Below are positions 49,401 to 58,400 of a stretch of 64,000 bases of DNA, piece after piece. Position 1 is the first letter of the stretch. Each line of letters starts with the position of its first letter. A model generated the notes under the pieces. That model worked only from the letters and a program-made list of their open reading frames with translations. It made no database searches and was not told the origin of the DNA. Where the stretch lies: contig CALNVZ010003426.1 in assembly GCA_940671915.1 (NCBI GenBank), positions 14,810,185 through 14,874,184 of the forward strand, read 5' to 3'. A program made the translations under genes and the position numbers. Source of the DNA: Paracentrotus lividus (taxonomy: Eukaryota; Echinodermata; Echinoidea; Camarodonta; Echinidae).

Positions 49401-52400
49401 TGTCATCCTTTTTCACAAATTGCGAAAACTAATGCAACTTAGCATAACTTTAGAATATGATCAACCTATCCTGTCTATTCAATCTTACTGTCATAGGTTA
49501 CCTAGATCAGTTATATGAAACGAAAATCTGATTGCCAATCTTGACCAGCTCTCCATCAACACCGTTGATATTACAGCGCGTGCAGCACGGACCACACACA
49601 GCAATATACACACGGCGCATCAGCGTGCATTATTCTCTGCGCTAACGGCCAGCGGTTCGCACCATACGGTATATTTTTCGAGGTTCGAAAAAATAGGGAT
49701 GAATTTTGATAATCGCAATAGAATGACATACATACACATTTGAGCTTAATCATGTTGTGGGAAGATAAAGTCATTGGTATACTACTATACCCTCTCAAAA
49801 ACTAGAAATTTAATTTTTTTTTTTTTTTGCCTCCAAAAGTATGACACTACCTTTAATCTAATTCTAATCACAAGATCTTCTTCTTTTCTCCATCATTGCC
49901 TAAGCCGAACCACTAAGCTTGAAATATCCCCTCCCACCCAAAGGACTTTTAGCCTGGGGGAGGGGGGCGATGGGTGACTCACTCCTTATTGTTATGTCGT
50001 CGGCAATTCTTAAATAATCATCACATCATTTGAAACCCTTTCAGGCCCGTAACTAGGGGGGGGGGGGTTCGGAGGTTCTAACGACCCCCCCCCCCCCGCA
50101 GGCGAGCAGGGTCCGCTTGACCAAAACAAAATAATAAAACATAAAACCCCACTTTTTGGCAGAAATGCAGCACATACTTAAATAGAAATACAAGGAAGGA
50201 TGATTAAAACACTTTGCTTTCAGTCCCCTTACATGTAAAATCTTTCGCTCTCGCTTCGCGCTCGCAACTTTTTATGTTGGGGATGATAATCATGTTTTTC
50301 AGAACAAATACGCAGGAATTACACTTAAACCATTTTGCAGGAATGTTTTCGTTTGCATTTGAGTTCTATTTTTATATTTTTGAATGATGTTATCTTCAAT
50401 TTTAGGAAATTATATAACAGAAATAAGGCCTAATGGCAGAGGCGGTGGAACGGTGGGGGGGGGGGGCAGGGGGCACAGTGATCCTCCTTTTTCATCCACC
50501 ATAAAACTACCCCTACCCTTTTCTAAGCTAAAAAGTGTCATCTTTATACTAAAAAGAAGCCTTTCAGAGTTTTGAAAAGTCCCGTGGACAATTTCTGTTT
50601 AAAAAGGGGCACTTTTAATACTAAAAAGGGGGAACTTTGTTACTCCTTTTTAAAACACCAAATTTTCGGCTCGCGCTTCGCGCTCGCGAATACTAAATAG
50701 GGTCCATAATGCACAATAAACTACAATTTTGAGCTCAAAGTTTTCTACTCCCGCTTCGCGCTTGGGGATATTGGGGTCTAACAGAGGCGGTGGAGCCGGG
50801 GGACACGGGGCAGAGTGCCCCTTTTCTTAGCTTAAAAATACCCCTTTTATACTAAAAAGAAGCCTTCCATACTCTTTAAAAGTCCCATAAAAGTTGTCAC
50901 TTACAATACGTACCTCTTTCTTTACTTTATAATTATGTCTTTTAAAACCCCAAATTTTCTTGCTCGGTCGCTTGCGGCTTTGCACTGTAAACTTAACAGA
51001 CAATAAGTATAAAAGAGGGGTGGGACCCAGTGCCCTCTGCTGGAGACAAAGCTTGTCAAAAGAATAGGTGTAATTGTGTTCGGGCTAGATTGGGGGGTGG
51101 TTAAAGCTAAGATTATTAATGAGCCAAGATTATGTATCTTGAACATGAGAGTCTAAAGGGCACAATTTTTAGCTCAAAACTTTCAGCTTACGGATACTAA
51201 ATAGGCTCTATATTGCACAATAAACTTAATTTTGATCTCAAAATTTTGGGCTCGCGCTCTTCGCTCGCATTCCTTTATATTCATTACTAAATGAACAATA
51301 AAAAAAAAAGCCATAAAGATTCCTAAAATTTTCAGCTCGCGCTTCGCGCTCGCGGATAATATAAATAGGGTCTATAATGCACAATTAACCCCAGTTTTGA
51401 GCTTCGTGCTCGCGGATACTGAATAGAGTCTATAATCATGATAATGCATAGTTTACTCCAAGTTTAACTAAAAATTTTCGGCTCGCTCTTCGCGCTCGAA
51501 AAAAAAAATCCTTGAAAAAGGTCCACTTTTTCAGATTTCGACACCCCCCCCCCGTAAAAATCCTAGTTACGGGCCTGCCTTTTAACAGAATACCATATTA
51601 ATTTTGCAGCTTCACTGAAAAGATAACTTTGTCAATTGACAAATATAAATTTGTCATTAATGTGGTTTAATTTAACAAATTAATAAATTTGTCATGCCAA
51701 AGATTTGTCATTATAGATTTGTCATGCACCATAACATGACGAATTTTAATTTGTCATGAAAAGTGGTCTAATTTGACAAACCTTTTTCAAAGTTTGTCAT
51801 TGCAACATTTTAATTCCTCATTCTCATTTTTCAATTTGTTTTTTTCATTCATCAATTTGTACTGCATTTTGACGTTAATTTGTCATATATATGCGGTACT
51901 TTCGGGTAGGTGGGAGACGGGAGTGTGGTGTAGTGTGGTGTAGTGGAGTGGGGCCTGCACGAACTTCGCTCGAGGTAGCCGTGTACATGCAGGTATGCAT
52001 ACTCAATTTACTAATATTTCGGAGAAAAATACTTCACTATTATAGAATTTCATACAAAAGTTATCTCCACAGTAATATACTACAATCAAATTCATTAATT
52101 AATCATTTAATTTATTTTTTTAGTATAAAAGTTTACCTTTTTCGATCTACTCAAGCCTTGCCTCGCAGCTAAATCACGGCGACCGGCGAGTGATTCGAAG
52201 ACGCTGATTATGTGCGGGGTTTCCCAAACTGTGTTCAGGAGCTAAATTTGTCATGCATTTTGCGTCAACAAACTGATTTGTTTTTCAGCAAACAATTTGT
52301 ATTATAATTCGTTATGGCCGACTTAAAATCGTCATTTCTACATTGACTGCGAAGAGGATTTGTCAATTACGGTTGCGAAGAGTCGTCACGCAAATAAATC

Positions 52401-55400
52401 AGTCATGCGCAAGTTTGTTTTTGTCAACACCAGTTGAAACTTTGTAATAGTGCTCGATCAATTTGTTATGTATACTGCCATGAGTTTGTCATTTCACAGT
52501 TATATCGCAAAACAAATTATTTTACCCCGATTGACGAATTAATCTGGCCTTGTGACAAAGTTATCTTTTCAGTGTTCCATCTCCTTTGACAACTGACAAC
52601 TTTTTTTGTAGGGTGATTTGCTTTTCCACATAATAACAAGGGCACATGACACAGAAATATATGGTTATTGTTATTCAAGTTTTTTAATATCAACATTGCA
52701 GCAACTCATTTAACCAAACTTACCTAATTGGCTTGAACTTCCTCCAAAGGAAGGCCCATCTGTTATCGATTCTGAAGTTGAAAAGAGTAAAGGAGATTAA
52801 TGCCAATAAGGATAAATCTGACTAAATATCTAAAGTTCCTCTTGTTGCAACTATATTATGTCTACATTGATAAGAATGACCCTTTCTGTTGCTGAAAAAA
52901 TAGAGGTAATTACATAACATTAACATGGTAAATAGCTTTTTTATTTTTTGTTATTTAGCGTAGCTGTAGCTGTCTAATCACCGTGTTTCTTTTTTTACCT
53001 CTTATCTTCTCTTTTGCTGTTGTAGGGATTGATTTTTTTAAAGGTTTGTATGCCTATCTTTAATCCCACTGCTTTCTGTTATGGAACCTTTTGGAACCAA
53101 ACATCTGTAAATGGTCTAGATTCCGCACAAATTTCAAGACTTAACCTTTAAGAAGCAATTAAGGCGTTTAAATTGTATTTTACGCACAAAGAAAGAAAAA
53201 ATGAAAACTGAAAGTTTGAATCTAAAATTTTTTTTTTTTCTAAACAAAATATCCATCGGAGTATTTCATTCTAAAAACGGCTAAATCTAAAAAAATATTC
53301 ATTAAAAAATTAAATGTTTCAACAAATGAATAACTAACATAATAACATCGCGTATTAAGCGTTTATCATCAATAATTGAATGTAACATAATGTAACAGAG
53401 TGGCTATACATTTAAAGTACAATGAAATAGTAAATATGATGTAAGATCAAACTGAGTGGGTGAAATGAGAAGAAACGTGCATGAAAAGCAAAGCTTGTTA
53501 TGTTTTGCAAGATGCTTGAAATGGTATTAGGTGGAGATTTTATATAAGGAACAATCGTCCTATCATTGCCTATACGGGATACCTGGCCAGAGCGTAAACG
53601 TCTTAGCGCGGAATTGTCCTAGAGGGTGATTATCCTAGAGTTCGTTATCCAGGAGTAGGTGCCCTAAAACCAGAGTCGGCGGAATAAGTTTGCGGAAAGA
53701 AAGGTGGGGCAAGCCATTGGTAATACACAATGGCTTGCCCCACCATGCTTTCTTTCGGCACAACCTTCCGCCGCCTCTGCCTAAAACCCTTTAACAATCA
53801 CATGTTGAACATGTTGAATGGAGACCAAGCCAGAAGTGTGTGTGAGAGTTGACCAGACACAACGTAGAACTAGACGGAATCTTCATCCCTATATATCATG
53901 GTAATCAAAGTTAATATTGAATTAAATACTTCCTTATTACCTTCTACATGTTCTAAGGTTAGAGTAGTATAGCCCTCTGTCACACCATCGCATGATGTCA
54001 AATCTTAAGTAGAAATATAATAAAGGGACAATGATAAGCCATATTATACTGGAAAAAAAATGATTTCAACTAAACAATGATTATGGTATTCAGCGTCGTA
54101 AAGTATAGAAGGAAAATAAAACGAAAAAGTGAGATAGAAATCGGGAGCTTTGATCTATAAACTCGGATAGTATAGAAAGACCGATAATATATTTGGACAT
54201 ACGGATACAAAAGTAAAACTTTCCACATTCCTTTGACATTTGTCTGATGCTCCATGCTCGGCGCCGACACTATAAACCAATGTCGAATTGAAACGAATCA
54301 TTTATTTATTGTATCTGAATGCTTTATTTCAGATTGATTTTGTTATCGTTATAGATTTCAAGTGAGTTACGAGCAATAAAGTAGAAAAGTCTTTTGCCAT
54401 TTTCAATTTAACAGAATAAAAAGGAACCGTGAACATAAGCATTAAATATTTGTTTTATTACCTACAAAGGTAACAAATTTTTTTCTTCACTTTCCACCAA
54501 TTCTCTTAAATTTAAGAACTCACACGTCATCAAATGTATATCTTCACGTGTATATTTTGTATAATTCTGCGTGCTCTTTCGTGTATTTGAAACAATTGAC
54601 TTCTAATATACAGAGCGAGTCAATAAAAATGTCCCATGAGTTTTTAGTTTTCTAGTAAAAAGCATGAGGATGGGTTTCATGATGTGTCTTGGTAAAGTCA
54701 TCCTCTTAGCATTTGTTGGTACCCTTTTCATTTGGATCTTTGCACCATGACTGAACACCGAAAACAGACAATCATTAGAGGACGGTAAAATCTCACCTGC
54801 GCCTAGTGGCTGGCTAAAGAATAAACAAATTGAGAATGTAATACGTTTGTGCACGCACAAAGACACACACATGCACACACACATACACACACACACATGC
54901 ACACCCTCACTCACACTCACAAACAGATGTTAAGGAATTACTACGTCCCAAAAATTCAGTGATGACCTGGGTAAACAAAACATCAAAGGGGAAATGATAT
55001 TGCGAACTATTTATTGTGTGTGTGGGTGCCTGTGTGATGTGTGTGTGTGTGGGTGTGTGTGTGCGGTGAATGGGTATGTGTGTGTGTGTGTGTGTGTGTG
55101 TTTACAAATATTCTGTCATTTTTTAAATCTGCAACCATCTAAATTTATTTGGCGCAGGTGAGATTTTACCGACTTCTGAAAATTGTCTGTTACTCAGTCA
55201 TGCGTGCAAAGATCCAAATGAAAATGTCACCAACAAATGCAAGAAGGGTGAATCTACCAATACATATCATGAAACCCATGACTAAATGTAAGGGGGCCGT
55301 CACACTGAGGTCGTTCTATAACGTTCTTGCCCGTTTTTGCCCGTTTTTAAAAAAAATGCTGAACGGGCTTTGGTCGGTTGGAACTTATAACTTTGAAAAT

Positions 55401-58400
55401 AATTTCGTGAATACGATGCTAGGCAGTTCATAAATAGTTCTCGTTACGTCAATTCCGTCTTTATCGCGTCCGCAATACGTTGTTATCCAGTTCAGAACGA
55501 GTTAACTGCTCGTTCACTCTATACCGTTCGTAGCACGTCCAAACGTCACTAAAAGTGCCTATGCGCAGCATGATAAAAGTTAGGTACCACGTTCGTAGTA
55601 CGTCCTTCTCGTTCAGAGTAAGTCCTACCCGGTTAAGAAACGTTGTCCACTACGTTTAATTTTAGAACTTGAAGCCAGTACGATTTTTTGAACATGTTCA
55701 AAAAAATCGGAATGCCTTTCCGTTCTCTCCGTTCAGGCCCGTTCGCCAAGTTCGTAAACAGATTGTAAACGGTCTGTACTAGATTCTAAAAGGTCTGCAC
55801 TACGTTTAGTCCGTGTGTAAACAGATTGAGCCCGTTCACCAAGAACTACCTAGAACGCAGTGAGAACTAGCTCAGTGTGACGGGAATTATGACATGCCGT
55901 TCTGTTTAAAAATTGAAAACGTATGTTCGTAGTACGTCCTTCTCGTTCAGAGTAAGTCCTACCCGTTTAAGGAACGTTGTCACTACTTTAATTTTAGAAC
56001 TTGAATAATTAATATACAATGCTCGTTTGTATGACGTCCTAGCACATCTTTAGAAACGATTTAAGTACGGCAATTTCGTTTGTAGTACGTCCATCTCGTT
56101 TCAGGTACGTTGCCAACCCCGTTAAATTTTAGGACGAGATGGGCGCCCGATTTTTTGAAACACTTTTTGGTCCGACCGAGCTAGTCCATGAAGTTCGTAA
56201 ACAGATTCGTAAAGAAGTATTTACTAGTCCACTCAGTTTACACACAGACTATGCCCGTTCGGCAAAATTTGCAAGGACGTAGTAGGAACGAGCTCAGTGT
56301 GACGGGGGTATAACTGGGGACGAGTTTGGATAGTTTCAAACGGGCTCTGCTTCGTGGAAATGGTCATTTTCACCCGATCTTAACTAGATACAAACGGACT
56401 GCAGACGAAGTAGAGACGTGATGGACGTATTGAGGACTGTATACGAGCGTTGTTTCATCTTAATCCAGAAATAATTCGGTCAAACGTTTTTTTTTTTTAA
56501 GTTGTGAGATTTCTCTAATTGTAACGATCAATTGGTGGCAATTAAACAGCTGATCTGTTCGCTTATACTACTATCACACTGAACGATTTCTTACCACGTT
56601 ATTGAAATTATTGCAGAACGGGCTTAATCTATGTACACACGGAGTGGACGTACTTTAGACCTATTTCAATCTGCTTAGGACTTTATAGCACGGGCTTGGA
56701 CAGCAAGACGTTTCAATTTTACACAGAACGGCATGTCATAATCCCCGTCACACTGAACTAATTCTCACTACGTCCTTGGTGGTTCTTCGTGAACGGACTC
56801 AATCTGTTTACACACGGACTGAACGTAGTACAGACCTTTAACAATCTAGTACAGACCGTTTACTATCTGTTTACGAACTTGGCGAACGGGCCCGAACGGA
56901 GAGAACAGAAAGGCAGTACGATTATTTTTAACATGTTCAAAAATATCAGACAGGCCATATCAATGTTAACGTAACGTATGGCATAAAATCTTAACATAAA
57001 GACGCGTCCATTATTTGAGGAGGGGAAACGCAACATTACATTCATGAGTTTAGTGGAAATACAGCTGAGCGGCGCAGAAAATTATACGGCTCTTCATTAA
57101 TGTCAACTAAACCCGGGCTGACGGCGGGAAGCTAATTATTGACAACTGCATGCAATTATTACCTAGCGTACAAAAACTCGCCTAAGAAAACTTCCCTGTG
57201 GTGGAATGGCATTGTCCGTCGATCTGTTTGAGCAAATTACTCGTGGACATGAACAAAAATAATTGAACTTTTATCATAGTTTTCGTAGGTAGATGCTTCA
57301 GACCAGATTGGGGGAAAAGACATTCTGGCAAGCCTATAACACGATTGTGCTGAAATTGTAATCAGAATCTTTATTTCACATAGATTAATGTTTCAAACGA
57401 TTATTGATACATATATAGTTATCTTGTCACTTCTTGCGAAGACGCCGTCCACATGCGATATGCATGTGATATGCGGAAATATTGACCCGTCGAGTAAAAA
57501 TTACTTTTTGATAATGTTTAAAGTGACAGGACTTTTTCTTAACCAATCGAAATGAATGTACCATCTTTGGAAAGCTGAGAATTCAAGCTTTTAAAAACTG
57601 TGGAAACAGTAAGTTGTAACATAATTATGCGTCATCGAGGAAGATGACTATGCAGCGTATGAGCTATTTCGAGAGCAAAATTGGCCATATTGTACAGGAA
57701 TTTCATTTGACATGGCTTTCGAATTGACACAAGTGACAGAACTTTTTCTTTTCTTTCCAATTTGTTATTCCTGTTATTAAAAAATTCAGAATCTTAGCTT
57801 ACTTAATCAGAGCGAACATTTATTTGAAAAATTTGTTGCTCGCCATAAGCAAGAAAACAAAGTGAAAAAACTGTGCAAAATACAAAATGTCTATGACCGC
57901 GTTCGCTTTGAGTAGAGTGATAGCGCCCTCTTTCCCTTAAGTTTACAACTAGAATTGATATGGCCAGTTCTAAAATTAAACGTAGTTACAACGTTCCTGA
58001 AATTGGAAGGACTTACTTTGAACGAGAAGGACGTACTACGAACACGGTACCTAACTTTTATCATGCTGCGCATGGACACTTTTAGTGACGGTTTGGACGT
58101 GCTACGAACGGTATAGAGTGAACGAGCGGTTTACTCGGTCTGAACTGGATAACAACGTAATGCGGACGCGATATACCGAGTGAGTCAAAAAAAACTTTAC
58201 ACCTAGAAAAATGTCAATAAAAAGAAAACTAATTTATAAACCCTAAATTATTTTACATGTTCTGAAAGAGTAATTCCTCCTGCATCTTCTGGTACCATTT
58301 TTGTGTGATATGTTTTTACGCTTGGATGAACACGACGCATTGTTTGCGACCATGCAAATTTCGAATTGCGCCAGGGTGGGGATGAAATTGAAACAACAAA

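Noticed and set aside
55149-55433. 94-codon plus-strand frame
   Set aside because: Spans the junction between two fold-backs; its mirror frame at 54603-54920 shows it is repeat sequence.
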